From Verrucomicrobiota bacterium (GTDB lineage Bacteria > Verrucomicrobiota > Verrucomicrobiia > Limisphaerales > VHDF01), in NCBI GenBank assembly GCA_016871495.1, contig VHDF01000010.1:1-64000 (forward strand): a stretch of 64,000 bases of DNA. Direction: 5' to 3'. Each line of letters opens with the position of its first letter. The first letter of the stretch is position 1. The translations under genes were made by a program, and so were the position numbers. Positions 8,995 through 16,978 of the stretch are shown here, piece after piece. The notes under the pieces were generated by a model. That model was not told where the DNA came from. It saw nothing but the letters and a program-made list of their open reading frames with translations, and searched no databases.

Positions 8995-10032
8995 ATGATT
9001 AAACCATGGGCGGAATCGCCCCAACACAATCGCGAGTTCGAGAAGGAAATGGTGGAGAAGCTGGTTCAGGCCAGGGCTTCGATCCGGGAGTTACTGGCCC
9101 AAGTGATCGTGGGCCAGGACGAGGTGGTGGAGCAGATCCTGATCGCCTTGTTTTCGGGGGGGCATTGTTTGATTACCGGCGCCCCGGGGCTGGCAAAGAC
9201 CCTCTTGGTGAAATCGATCGCGCGCATTTTTCATCTGAAGTTCCAGCGCATCCAATTCACGCCTGATTTGATGCCGGCGGACATCACGGGCACGGAGATT
9301 TTGCAGGAGAGTGACCAGGGACGGAGGATGACCTTTCTGCAGGGACCGGTTTTCGCCAACATGCTTTTGGCGGACGAAATCAACCGCACGCCGCCCAAGA
9401 CGCAGGCCGCGTTGCTGGAAGCGATGCAGGAGCATCAGGTGAGCGCGGCGGGTGTGCGGCACGTGTTGCCCGAGCCGTTTTTCGTGCTGGCTACTCAAAA
9501 TCCCCTCGAGATGGAGGGAACGTATCCGCTCCCCGAGGCGCAGCTCGACCGTTTCATGTTCAACGTGGTCATCGATTACCTGGGCGAGGACGACGAGGTG
9601 AAGGTGGTGGCGCGCACGACGACCCACGAATCGGCAGTGATCGAGCCGTTGTTTCACGGCGAGGACGTGCTTCGTTTTCACGAGGTCGTGCGCCGGGTGC
9701 CGGTCGCGGAAGACATCATCCGCTATGCGGTGAAGCTGGCGGCCTCTTCGCGACCCCGCCGCGCGGGTTCCGCCGCCTGGGTGAACGATTGGATCAGTTG
9801 GGGGGCGGGCCTTCGCGCCGCGCAGTTCCTCGTCTTGGGAGGCAAGGCGCGCGCCTTGCTCCAGGGCCGTTCGCACGTCACGGTGGGGGATATTCAGAGT
9901 TTGGCTCCGGCGGTATTGCGCCACCGCATCCTGCTGAACTACCGGGCGGAAGCCGAGGGTGCGACCGTCGAGCAAGTGATAGGCCGTCTGATTGAAGCCT
10001 TGCAGACCCAAGCGGTGGTGGCGAAGAAATAG
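8995..10032 (+). CDS. MoxR-family AAA+ ATPase
   Basis: Cytoplasmic AAA+ chaperone-like ATPase, 345 residues, close to the family's usual 310-350. The Walker A motif is GAPGLAKT, Walker B is LLADEINRTPPKTQAALLEAMQE, and the sensor segment is FFVLATQNPLEMEGTYPLPEAQLDRF, all diagnostic of MoxR. The ATG at 8995 lies 20 bp after the DUF4159 gene. MoxR proteins normally act with VWA and DUF58 proteins in maturing metal- or envelope-linked complexes, but no DUF58 or VWA gene follows here; an SRPBCC protein follows instead. Confidence 0.93.
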   Translation: MIKPWAESPQHNREFEKEMVEKLVQARASIRELLAQVIVGQDEVVEQILIALFSGGHCLITGAPGLAKTLLVKSIARIFHLKFQRIQFTPDLMPADITGTEILQESDQGRRMTFLQGPVFANMLLADEINRTPPKTQAALLEAMQEHQVSAAGVRHVLPEPFFVLATQNPLEMEGTYPLPEAQLDRFMFNVVIDYLGEDDEVKVVARTTTHESAVIEPLFHGEDVLRFHEVVRRVPVAEDIIRYAVKLAASSRPRRAGSAAWVNDWISWGAGLRAAQFLVLGGKARALLQGRSHVTVGDIQSLAPAVLRHRILLNYRAEAEGATVEQVIGRLIEALQTQAVVAKK

Positions 10033-10041
10033 CAGGATCCC

Positions 10042-10611
10042 ATGCGCAAGAAAATCCTCGGCGTGGTGCTGGTGTTGGTGGTGGTTTTCGTCGTGGCGGT
10101 GTCTTCGCGGCCCGCCCAGTTCAGCATTGAACGCTCGGCGACGATGGCGGCGCCGCCGTCGAGAGTCTTTGAACACGTCGACGACTTTCGCAAGTGGGAG
10201 TCATGGTCGCCCTGGGCCAAACTGGATCCCTCGATGAAGGTTGAGTTTTCCGGCGCGAGCTCGGGGCCCGGGGCGGTTTATCATTGGACGGGCAATCAAG
10301 AAGTGGGGGAGGGGCGCATGACGTTGCTCGAGAGCCAGACATCCGAGCGCGTCAAGATCAGGCTGGAGTTCATCAAGCCCTTTGCGACCGTGAACCTGAC
10401 GGAGTCCAGCTTTCGAGAGGAAGGAGGACGGACGACTGTGCGGTGGGCCATGAGCGGCGAGAACAGTTTCTTCATGAAGGCGTTCCACCTTTTCATGAAC
10501 ATGGACAAGATGGTGGGCAAGGATTTCGAGAAGGGGTTGGCGAATCTGAAAGCGGTCGTGGAATCGAGCGCGCCCAAGCCCAAGGAGCCGGTGAAATCGC
10601 CGAATCCCTAG
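10042..10611 (+). CDS. SRPBCC (START-like) family protein with N-terminal membrane anchor
   Basis: A 189-residue protein with a single N-terminal hydrophobic helix (ILGVVLVLVVVFVVAVSS) and then a START/polyketide-cyclase-like domain. It shows the strand-helix opening IERSATMAAPPSRVFEHVDD, the WESWSPWAKLDP turn, and the family's GPGAVYHWTGNQEVGEGRM and FFMKAFHLFMNMDKMVGKDFEKGL elements. Such domains bind hydrophobic ligands. It starts 9 bp after MoxR and is probably the last gene of the run. The 10612-10880 gap downstream holds no recognisable signal. Ligand unknown. Confidence 0.82.
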   Translation: MRKKILGVVLVLVVVFVVAVSSRPAQFSIERSATMAAPPSRVFEHVDDFRKWESWSPWAKLDPSMKVEFSGASSGPGAVYHWTGNQEVGEGRMTLLESQTSERVKIRLEFIKPFATVNLTESSFREEGGRTTVRWAMSGENSFFMKAFHLFMNMDKMVGKDFEKGLANLKAVVESSAPKPKEPVKSPNP

Positions 10612-10880
10612 AATTCTCCCCAAATCCACGGGTGCGGGAGTCATCCGCCCACGAATCAGACGAATCACACGGATGAAAACGGGCTTTCGGTCGGCTCGAT
10701 GAGAATCAGGAATATCGACCGGCTGTCTGGAACTTCAGGATAGAGGGGAATTCTCCATTTTTTGCCTCGAATCGAAGTTCTCTCTCGCACGCCGTCCGCA
10801 GCCCCGGCCTCGAGTCCTCTTTGCATCTTTCTGAAATTGAGGCCAATGATTCATCACGTCCCAGAAATCATCGAGATGTC

Positions 10881-12188
10881 ATGAGCATGAACCTCCTTCA
10901 CATTCGAACGTTCGTCGCCGGCGTGTGGACCATGGCGATGATGGCCTGGTCCGTCCAGGCAGCCGACGGCCAACTCCGCTGGGTATCTTCTCCGGAAGCC
11001 GGCTGGCCTCAATTCCGGGGGCCGTCGCGGGACGGCGTCAGCCGGGAAACAGGACTTTTGCAGTCCTGGCCGGAAGGCGGACCGAAACGGATTTGGGAAG
11101 TCCAGGGATTGGGCCGCGGATACTCTTCTCCCATTCTCGTGGGATCACGAGTTTTCGTGACCGGAGACGTGGGGGATCATCTAAAGATCTCGGCGTTGGA
11201 CCTTTCCGGTCGTTCGATCTGGAGCGTGACGAACGGCGCGGCCTGGAAGGATCCCTATCCCGGGGCTCGTTCGACCGTGACCTTTTTCGGTGGTCGCCTT
11301 TTCCACATGAACGCCCACGGGCGGCTGGTCTGTTTGGATCCGGCGAACGGACGGGAGCACTGGTCCATCGATGTGTTGCAGAAATTCGAAGGCGAGAACA
11401 TCACCTGGGGGCTCAGCGAGTGTTTGGCGGTGGATGAGCACGGTGTCTATGTGACGGCAGGAGGAAAGAAGGCGCTGGTCGCGGCGTTGTCCACGCAGGA
11501 CGGCAGTGTGTTATGGAGAACCCCCGGATATCAGGACGCGGCGGCCGGGGGGAAGTGGGAGAGTGCGAGTTATGTTTCGCCCATTTTGGTGGAGCAAGGG
11601 GGGAAGCGCTGGCTCGTGGGATCTTCGTTGAAGAATCTTTTCTGTGTGGATGCGCGGACGGGCGCGCTGCAATGGATGGAGAAGCGGCCGACCACCTACT
11701 CTGTGTTGGCGATGCCTCCGGTCGTGGTGGGAAATGGAATTTTCACGACGGCGCCGCACGGCAAAGGCGGGCATTGGTTCAAATTGAGCGTGGAGGGCGG
11801 GAAATCAAGAGCCGAAGAGGGCTGGCAGACCCGGTTGGATACCTGCCAGGGCGGGGTTGTGGTGTGGGATGGAAAGATCATCGGCGCGCATTATTCCTCC
11901 CGCAAAGGTTGGGTCGCCTTGGATGCGAAGTCGGGCGAGGTGCTCTATGACATGGCGGATCGCGTGAAAGGGTCGGCGCTGGCGGCGGACGGGCGCGTCT
12001 ACGCTTACAGCGAGGACGGATGGGTTTTGCTTCTGGAATCCGGAAAATCGGGTTTTGAAATTCGGGGGCGATTTCGCTTCGCGGAAGCTTCCGCGATGGA
12101 CGCCTGGGCGCATCCGGTGTTGTTGGATGGACGATTGTATCTTCGCTATCATGACCGCCTCGCCTGCTTCGATGTGAAAGCGAAGTGA
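10881..12188 (+). CDS. PQQ-binding-like beta-propeller repeat protein (secreted)
   Basis: Exported protein of about 435 residues built from PQQ/quinoprotein-type beta-propeller blades. After a signal peptide (FVAGVWTMAMMAWSVQAADG) comes the common opening WPQFRGPSRDGVSRE. Blade motifs include VFVTGDVGDHLKISALD, LVCLDPANGREHW, VAALSTQDGSVLWRTPG, GWVALDAKSGEVLYD and RVYAYSEDGWVLLL. The fold is that of BamB and quinoprotein dehydrogenases, but Verrucomicrobia have many such proteins without dehydrogenase function, so no enzymatic role is assigned. ATG at 10881 (or 10887). It converges on the fusion gene across repeat C1. Confidence 0.85.
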   Translation: MSMNLLHIRTFVAGVWTMAMMAWSVQAADGQLRWVSSPEAGWPQFRGPSRDGVSRETGLLQSWPEGGPKRIWEVQGLGRGYSSPILVGSRVFVTGDVGDHLKISALDLSGRSIWSVTNGAAWKDPYPGARSTVTFFGGRLFHMNAHGRLVCLDPANGREHWSIDVLQKFEGENITWGLSECLAVDEHGVYVTAGGKKALVAALSTQDGSVLWRTPGYQDAAAGGKWESASYVSPILVEQGGKRWLVGSSLKNLFCVDARTGALQWMEKRPTTYSVLAMPPVVVGNGIFTTAPHGKGGHWFKLSVEGGKSRAEEGWQTRLDTCQGGVVVWDGKIIGAHYSSRKGWVALDAKSGEVLYDMADRVKGSALAADGRVYAYSEDGWVLLLESGKSGFEIRGRFRFAEASAMDAWAHPVLLDGRLYLRYHDRLACFDVKAK

Positions 12189-12212
12189 GTGCTCAATTTC
12201 CAAACAGCCGTT

Positions 12213-12552
12213 CAGCCCGGAGATTTCGTGCTTTTTCCGCGACCGGGAATTTCCGGGCCAGGGAAACCGCGCCCTGTCGCACGAAACGCCTCCTTTTGGC
12301 AGGCTTTTTTCAGTCAAGCTTTTGCGTAGCTCGAGGCTGCTGGATTGCCGTTTTAAGCCAAAGAACTCCGCCGGGCCGGGGTGCGGAATGGTGAGTCACT
12401 TCACCATCAAGTTAGTCGGGAGGTTCAATAGTGTGTCGAACGGGAAATGCATAAGTTCGTTGAACAGGGGCGCGGTTTGATCTAACCCGCATGGCGGAAT
12501 GCTCGATGGTGAGCGTTTCCCAACCCAGTCGAGTGTGAATGATGCGGGTTAG
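12213..12552 (+). repeat. nested inverted-repeat element, family C, copy 1 (interrupted)
   Basis: A first hairpin with arms 12213-12225 and 12248-12260 (CAGCCCGGA.../...TCCGGGCCA), an inner pair AAACCGCGCCC (12264-12274) / GGGCGCGGTTT (12468-12478), and a second hairpin CTAACCCGCAT (12482-12492) / ATGCGGGTTAG (12542-12552). Compared with copy 2 (27400-27637) the middle is about 100 bp longer. The extra material contains a family F segment (12294-12353) and a half family D hairpin (12394-12426). The right terminus contains the TAA stop codon of the fusion gene on the minus strand. The element fills the whole convergent gap. Confidence 0.8.
12294..12353 (+). repeat. family F repeat segment, copy 1
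   Basis: About 60 bp starting TTTTGGCAGGC and containing CTTTTGCG and GCTGCTG, roughly 70 per cent identical by eye to 27928-27989. Located inside the extra central portion of element C1. Two copies only, so the family is provisional. Confidence 0.4.
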
Positions 12553-14174
12553 CCTTCAATCTGAAGCCAGCAGGTTTTGAGATAGGCGGGACGGCTTTGA
12601 GAAATCGGAAAATCGATCGGCTGCGGAACGTAGTGCGAGCGGAGGATCTTGCGGCGGGCGCGTTCGATGGGGGCGCGTATTTGGGCCAGGAATTCATCGG
12701 GCCGCAAGGAAGCCGAATTCGTGCTGGCCAGCATCACACCGCCTGGTGCCAGCAAGGGAAGTGCGGAGTCAACGAGCCGGTGGAAGTCGCTGGCGACCCG
12801 GAAGACGCCACTTTGGCGGGATTGCGAGAACGTGGGCGGGTCGAGCAGGATCACGTGAAATTTCCTTTGTTTTCGAGTCCACCGGCGCAGCCAGTCGAAG
12901 GTGTCGCCAAAGACGAAGTCGTGCCGGGCGGAATCAAGGCGGTTGAGTTCGAAATTCTTCCGTCCCCAATCGAGATATTTCTTCGAGAGATCGAGGCTGG
13001 TGGTGACGGCTCCTGCGGAGGCGGCGGCGACCGAAAAGGCGCAGGTGTAAGCGAACGTGTTGAGCACCTGCGGTTCCCGATGTTCCGAATGCCAGACTGG
13101 AAAATCGGCGGCGATCCAGTTCCGGGCCAGACGGCGGCGGTTGTCCCTTTGATCGAGGAACAGTCCGACAGAGTACCCTTCCTGGAAGGAAACCGAGAAG
13201 CTCAAACCATTCTCGCGGATGACCGGCGCGTCCGCGGGTTCGCCCAATACCAAGCGTGTTGAATGAGCCTCAGGCCGGGAGGTTCGTAATTTCCGGTCCA
13301 ACTTCTTGAAGTAAACACCACGGGTGGCCGTTTGGGTTTGGATCTGCTGGAGGGCGTTCAACTCGTGCTCGCCGGGATCTTGTTCACCGAGGGCGAGCAG
13401 CCAGTGGCCGTATCGCTCGATGTCGGGGTTGGTGGGTGCTGGTGGCAGCGGTGAGTCGTGGCGGATTGGCTCGCCGTGGAGAAGCCGGAACGCATCGGTT
13501 TCGCGGGGGTCGAGGATCGCTTGCCGGAGCAGGCTCCATCCCGGGGATTCGAAGTCCGCTTTCGCGTCGAATTGAAGATGTTCTCCGGAAACGGGATGAA
13601 GAAATTCGAGCCGCGTGGCGTGCAGGCAGAGCCGGGGGAATGGAGCGCCTCCGTAGAGCTTGTCGCCGAGCAAGGGGATGGCGTGTTCGGCGGCGTGCGC
13701 GCGAATTTGATGAGTGCGTCCGGTTTCGGGGCGGACTTCGACCAGCCAGCCGAGCGCGTGAGGGCCGGACAAGGAAAAGTGGGTGACGGCGAGGTTTCCG
13801 GTTTCGGCGGAGCGGTAGCGCGCTCCATCGCGGGTGAGGCGGGTGCGGACGGAGAATTGAGGCGACCTCGGTTTTTGGCGGGTGAGGCCATGGTAGGTTT
13901 TCTTGATGGCGCGGCTCTCGAACTGCGCGCTGAGGGAAACGTTGGCGACCCTTGTTTTTCCAAACACGATCAGGCCGGAGGTTTCTTTGTCGAGGCGGTG
14001 GAGAATGGACAGACCAGCCCAGCGTGGTTCGCGATCGCGCAGCCAATCGTAGAGTCCGTCGCCTGCGAAGGGATCGGGTTTATGGGTGTTCAAGCCTGGA
14101 GGCTTGTGGACCACGAGCAGGTGCTCGTCCTCGAACACCACACAAGGCGGAACGCCGTTCACCAGAAGATCCAA
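12549..14174 (-). CDS. RluA-type pseudouridine synthase fused to RlmI/RlmK-type methyltransferase
   Basis: A 541-residue two-domain RNA-modification enzyme. Residues about 1-225 are an RluA-family pseudouridine synthase: VVHKPPGLNTH, then the catalytic HRLDKETSG (Asp62), and RPETGRTHQIRAH (149-160). Residues about 285-541 form a class I SAM methyltransferase of the 23S rRNA 5-methylcytosine (RlmI/RlmK) group: GLFLDQRDNR (337-346), the SAM-binding NTFAYTCAFSVAAA, LDLS (394-397) and DPPTF (445-449). There is no PUA domain. Expected action is uridine isomerisation and base methylation on 23S rRNA; target positions cannot be read from sequence. The start overlaps the CPBP protease gene by 16 bp, and the stop lies inside repeat C1. 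Confidence 0.9.
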   Translation of the reverse strand: MDLLVNGVPPCVVFEDEHLLVVHKPPGLNTHKPDPFAGDGLYDWLRDREPRWAGLSILHRLDKETSGLIVFGKTRVANVSLSAQFESRAIKKTYHGLTRQKPRSPQFSVRTRLTRDGARYRSAETGNLAVTHFSLSGPHALGWLVEVRPETGRTHQIRAHAAEHAIPLLGDKLYGGAPFPRLCLHATRLEFLHPVSGEHLQFDAKADFESPGWSLLRQAILDPRETDAFRLLHGEPIRHDSPLPPAPTNPDIERYGHWLLALGEQDPGEHELNALQQIQTQTATRGVYFKKLDRKLRTSRPEAHSTRLVLGEPADAPVIRENGLSFSVSFQEGYSVGLFLDQRDNRRRLARNWIAADFPVWHSEHREPQVLNTFAYTCAFSVAAASAGAVTTSLDLSKKYLDWGRKNFELNRLDSARHDFVFGDTFDWLRRWTRKQRKFHVILLDPPTFSQSRQSGVFRVASDFHRLVDSALPLLAPGGVMLASTNSASLRPDEFLAQIRAPIERARRKILRSHYVPQPIDFPISQSRPAYLKTCWLQIEG

Positions 14175-14818
14175 GCTCCCTGCCAGGCGATCCAGATTCC
14201 CAACAGGATGTTGGTGATCGCGTGCGCCGTCATGGCTTCACCCAGTTGGCCCCGGCGCCACACCAGCCACTGATAGCAGACGCCACAGAGAATGCCGGCG
14301 AGCCATTCTGAATGGGCGAAGCCGAAGGCGACGGCGGTAATAGCCGCGCCCCGATAATCCCGCTGGCTCAGCGGAACCGAGGTGAAATCGGCGCTGGACC
14401 AATAGCGTGTCATGAACGACCGGTAAAAAACCTCCTCCAGCATGGGAACGATCAGTCCTGAACCCAAAATACGCAGCACGATGAAGAACCAAGCCCAGGG
14501 GCTGTCTTGTCCGAAGAAACGGTGAGGATTCCAGCCCGGTCCGCTGCGACCGATGGCGGGATAGTAGGGGTCGAGTCCGACCCAAATCACCAGCACGAGA
14601 AGGCCGATGAACGCGGCGGGCAGGCTGAAGGCCCATCTCATTTCGGGGACATGTTTGCGCCAGGCGAGAACGAGAGCGCCGGCCAGCACGGTTTTGAGCG
14701 CGTAGCCCCAATAGAGTGAGGCTTCGCCCAGCTTGCCTTGCAAGAAAGTGAGGGCGAGATAGAGCGCGAACGGCGCCACTCGCACTGCGGTTGGATTTTG
14801 AGCCCAAGAGGACAGCAT
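14159..14818 (-). CDS. CPBP family intramembrane glutamic protease (CAAX protease-related)
   Basis: Polytopic membrane protein of 219 residues with about six hydrophobic helices. The ABI/CPBP motifs are intact: EEVFYR (Glu128-Glu129), His169 in FGFAHSEWLAG and His199...Asn203 in TAHAITNILLG. These form the presumed glutamate/histidine active site of Rce1-type proteases. The sequence resembles the CAAX prenyl protease-related subgroup often linked with exosortases, but no exosortase is present here. It overlaps the downstream RNA-modification fusion by 16 bp and follows the GspB-like gene by 18 bp, so it is probably the third gene of a four-gene minus-strand run. Substrate unknown. Confidence 0.85.
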   Translation of the reverse strand: MLSSWAQNPTAVRVAPFALYLALTFLQGKLGEASLYWGYALKTVLAGALVLAWRKHVPEMRWAFSLPAAFIGLLVLVIWVGLDPYYPAIGRSGPGWNPHRFFGQDSPWAWFFIVLRILGSGLIVPMLEEVFYRSFMTRYWSSADFTSVPLSQRDYRGAAITAVAFGFAHSEWLAGILCGVCYQWLVWRRGQLGEAMTAHAITNILLGIWIAWQGAWIFW

Positions 14819-14836
14819 CCGAAGCGCGGGGATCGT

Positions 14837-15778
14837 TTAAGGCAGGAACAGGATCTTGTGCTGCCCGCGGATTTCGAGATAGACGGCTTGCCGCTCGATG
14901 CGAATGACTTTGGCGCCTTCCACGGTATCCCCCAGGAAAACAGTCATGCCGTTGATGCTCGCGGAAGGCCGGGCCAGCCGGTAAAAGATGCCTTGAAGCT
15001 TCAGCGCGGGCCATTCGACAGGTTCCGAGGGTGTTTGAGCCACCGAGGTCGAGGGTTGCGTCGCAGCGTTGGCCGGGCGGGCGGGGGGCGTGGACGGAGT
15101 CGCAGGGGCGGTGGGCGGGGATGCTGTGGCGGCGCCGGAAGTGGTCGAAACAGGCGGGGGAGAAGTGGCTTCCGATTTTGGCGGGGTGGAAACTTCGACG
15201 GGTTTCGTGGCCGCGGTCCTCTGAGCGGGTTCAGAAGTTGGGGGGACAGAAATTTTCGTTGCCGGGCTGCCTTCATTTGCCGTGGCCGTGGGCTGAGGAG
15301 GTTTGGCCGGGGGAGCTACCGGGGTGGTTTCGACGGAAGCCTGCGCGGCCGCCACAAGTGTGGTGCGTGTGACCAGATTGGTCTCCACCTGGACGGGTTG
15401 ACGGGGGGTGGTGGCTACTTTGGCGGCGGCGGGCAGAGTGGCGGGGTTGGCAGTAGGCACGGGAGCCGAGGTCGGGGAAACTGTTGCGGAGCCGGGTGCT
15501 GTGGTGGGGTCATTACGAAGCGAGGCGGCGGGCGGGGTCGATGGGGTCGGGGTTTTAGCCGAGGCTTGCTGGGTGCGTTTCGAGACGTTCCATCCGTAGT
15601 AGAGCAGGCCGCTGGCGGCGATGAGGCAGACGACGATGACGACGGGAATCAGCCAGACGGGGAGTCCACGCAGGCCGTTGGCGGAGACAGGCTCGAGGTT
15701 GACCCCAAGCGGGCGTTCGGGCGGTTTTTGCGCTTGGGCTTGTTTGGCGCGTTTGAGAGCGTCGTTGATGAGGCTCAT
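14837..15778 (-). CDS. GspB-like general secretion pathway protein
   Basis: A 313-residue protein with the characteristic start SLINDALKRAKQAQ, one membrane helix at about residues 40-62, a long low-complexity Pro/Ala/Thr/Ser periplasmic linker (about 75-245) and a C-terminal GspB-like domain (LKLQGIFYRLARPSASING, then VFLGDTVEGAKV and VYLEIRG). In known systems GspB works with the ATPase ExeA/GspA to insert the secretin through peptidoglycan. The start overlaps the ExeA gene's stop by 4 bp, as expected for the pair. Confidence 0.85.
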   Translation of the reverse strand: MSLINDALKRAKQAQAQKPPERPLGVNLEPVSANGLRGLPVWLIPVVIVVCLIAASGLLYYGWNVSKRTQQASAKTPTPSTPPAASLRNDPTTAPGSATVSPTSAPVPTANPATLPAAAKVATTPRQPVQVETNLVTRTTLVAAAQASVETTPVAPPAKPPQPTATANEGSPATKISVPPTSEPAQRTAATKPVEVSTPPKSEATSPPPVSTTSGAATASPPTAPATPSTPPARPANAATQPSTSVAQTPSEPVEWPALKLQGIFYRLARPSASINGMTVFLGDTVEGAKVIRIERQAVYLEIRGQHKILFLP

Positions 15779-16590
15779 GAGTCGAGTTTCCCTTCAAGTT
15801 CGCGAATTGCCAACCCGGCAGTGCGGTAATCGATGCGATCCGTCTGGCGGACGAAACCGGCAAGCAGACATTTGTCACAGAGCGCGTTGACCAGCCTGGG
15901 AATGCCTCCGCTGTAGCGGTGAATGCGCCAGAGCGCGGGGGCGGAAAAGTAGGGTGCTCCTCTGGCTCCGGAGACTTGGAGCCGATGGTGGATGTATTGC
16001 CCCAGTTCCGCGAATCTCAAGGGGCGAGGGTGATATCGCACGGTAATGCGCTGCCGCAACTGACGAAGCCGGTGATCGTCGAGCCGGTCCCTCAGCTCGG
16101 GCTGGCCCATGAGCACGATCTGCAGGAGTTTCCGATCGTCCGTTTTCAGATTCGACAGCAGCCTGACTTGTTCCAGCAAGTCGTTGGTCAGGTCCTGCGA
16201 TTCGTCGATGATGAGGACGGCGTCGCGATTCTGGTGGGCGTGTTCAAGGAGGAATTCGTTGATGGCGGCGACCGTCTCCAGGCGGTCCATGCCTTTGACT
16301 TTGAGCCCGAACTCCATGGCGATGGCCTTCATGAGCTGGTCGGCGTCCAGCACGGGATTCAGGATCAAGGCGGTGGAGAAGCGGTCTCCGAGCTGTTCGA
16401 GCAAAGCGCGGCAGAGTGTGGTCTTGCCCGCGCCGACCTCGCCGGTGAGCTGGACGAAGCCCTTGCGCTCGCGAATGCCGTAGAGGAGGTGATTGAAGGC
16501 TTCGCGATGTTTGGCGCTAAAAAAAAGGAAGCGCGGGTTTGGGGTGATGTCGAATGGCGGCTCCTTGAGTCCGTAGTATTCGAGATACAC
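15775..16590 (-). CDS. ExeA/GspA-type AAA ATPase of type II secretion
   Basis: Membrane-associated ATPase of about 271 residues. From the GTG at 16590 it begins with the family's opening YLEYYGLKEPPFDITPNPRF. Walker A is GEVGAGKTT (residues 50-58), Walker B is VLIIDESQDL, and the arginine-rich sensor segment LRQRITVRYHPRPL follows. Longer upstream frames run into repeat family A and are not credible. It is coupled by 4 bp to the GspB-like gene; the two together are expected to assist secretin assembly. Other type II secretion genes are not in the window. The divergent neighbour trpA is separated by repeat A2. Confidence 0.9.
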   Translation of the reverse strand: MYLEYYGLKEPPFDITPNPRFLFFSAKHREAFNHLLYGIRERKGFVQLTGEVGAGKTTLCRALLEQLGDRFSTALILNPVLDADQLMKAIAMEFGLKVKGMDRLETVAAINEFLLEHAHQNRDAVLIIDESQDLTNDLLEQVRLLSNLKTDDRKLLQIVLMGQPELRDRLDDHRLRQLRQRITVRYHPRPLRFAELGQYIHHRLQVSGARGAPYFSAPALWRIHRYSGGIPRLVNALCDKCLLAGFVRQTDRIDYRTAGLAIRELEGKLDS

Positions 16591-16697
16591 GGGCGAATTA
16601 AGCCCGAGGGCGGAACCGAAGAAAAGGAAAACCGTCGAAGGGCCCTGAATCATGGCTGGGCCGCTGCCGGCCCGGGAGTGATTCAGGTTCCGGCCCG

Positions 16698-16912
16698 GTG
16701 CATTCCGAAGTTGGCTGTCGTGTGGCGCAGGCTGCCCAGCCTGCCGTATCGCCGACGGCCAGTCGGCCTGGCGGGTGAAGAACGAAGCCCTTCCATGCTC
16801 TCCACGCACCCGGTTCCCTTCGTCGCCCCGCAGGCTGGGCCGCCTGCCCAACGGCAGACAGGGCTGTCTGCGTTACCACGACAACCCGGTCACCGGCAAA
16901 TTGCGGATGCAC
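16698..16912 (+). repeat. dispersed structured element, family A, copy 2
   Basis: Termini GTGCATTCC (from 16698) and GGATGCAC (16905-16912). Same internal order as copy 1: GCAGGCT/AGCCTGC, GCCGAC/GTCGGC with loop GGCCA (16751-16767), GCAGGC/GCCTGC, and CAGACAG/CTGTCTG. It fills most of the 388-bp divergent gap between exeA and trpA, so it would lie in or beside both promoters. Nothing else was recognised in the gap. Confidence 0.85.
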
Positions 16913-16978
16913 GGGTTCGGTCCAAGATCGAGCATTGAACCTTGAAAGTTGGAGGGGGTCTCGAAACACTGGATTGCA

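Noticed and set aside
14159-14818. Exosortase system
   Set aside because: The CPBP protease resembles the exosortase-associated subgroup, but there is no exosortase or recognisable sorting-signal gene nearby.
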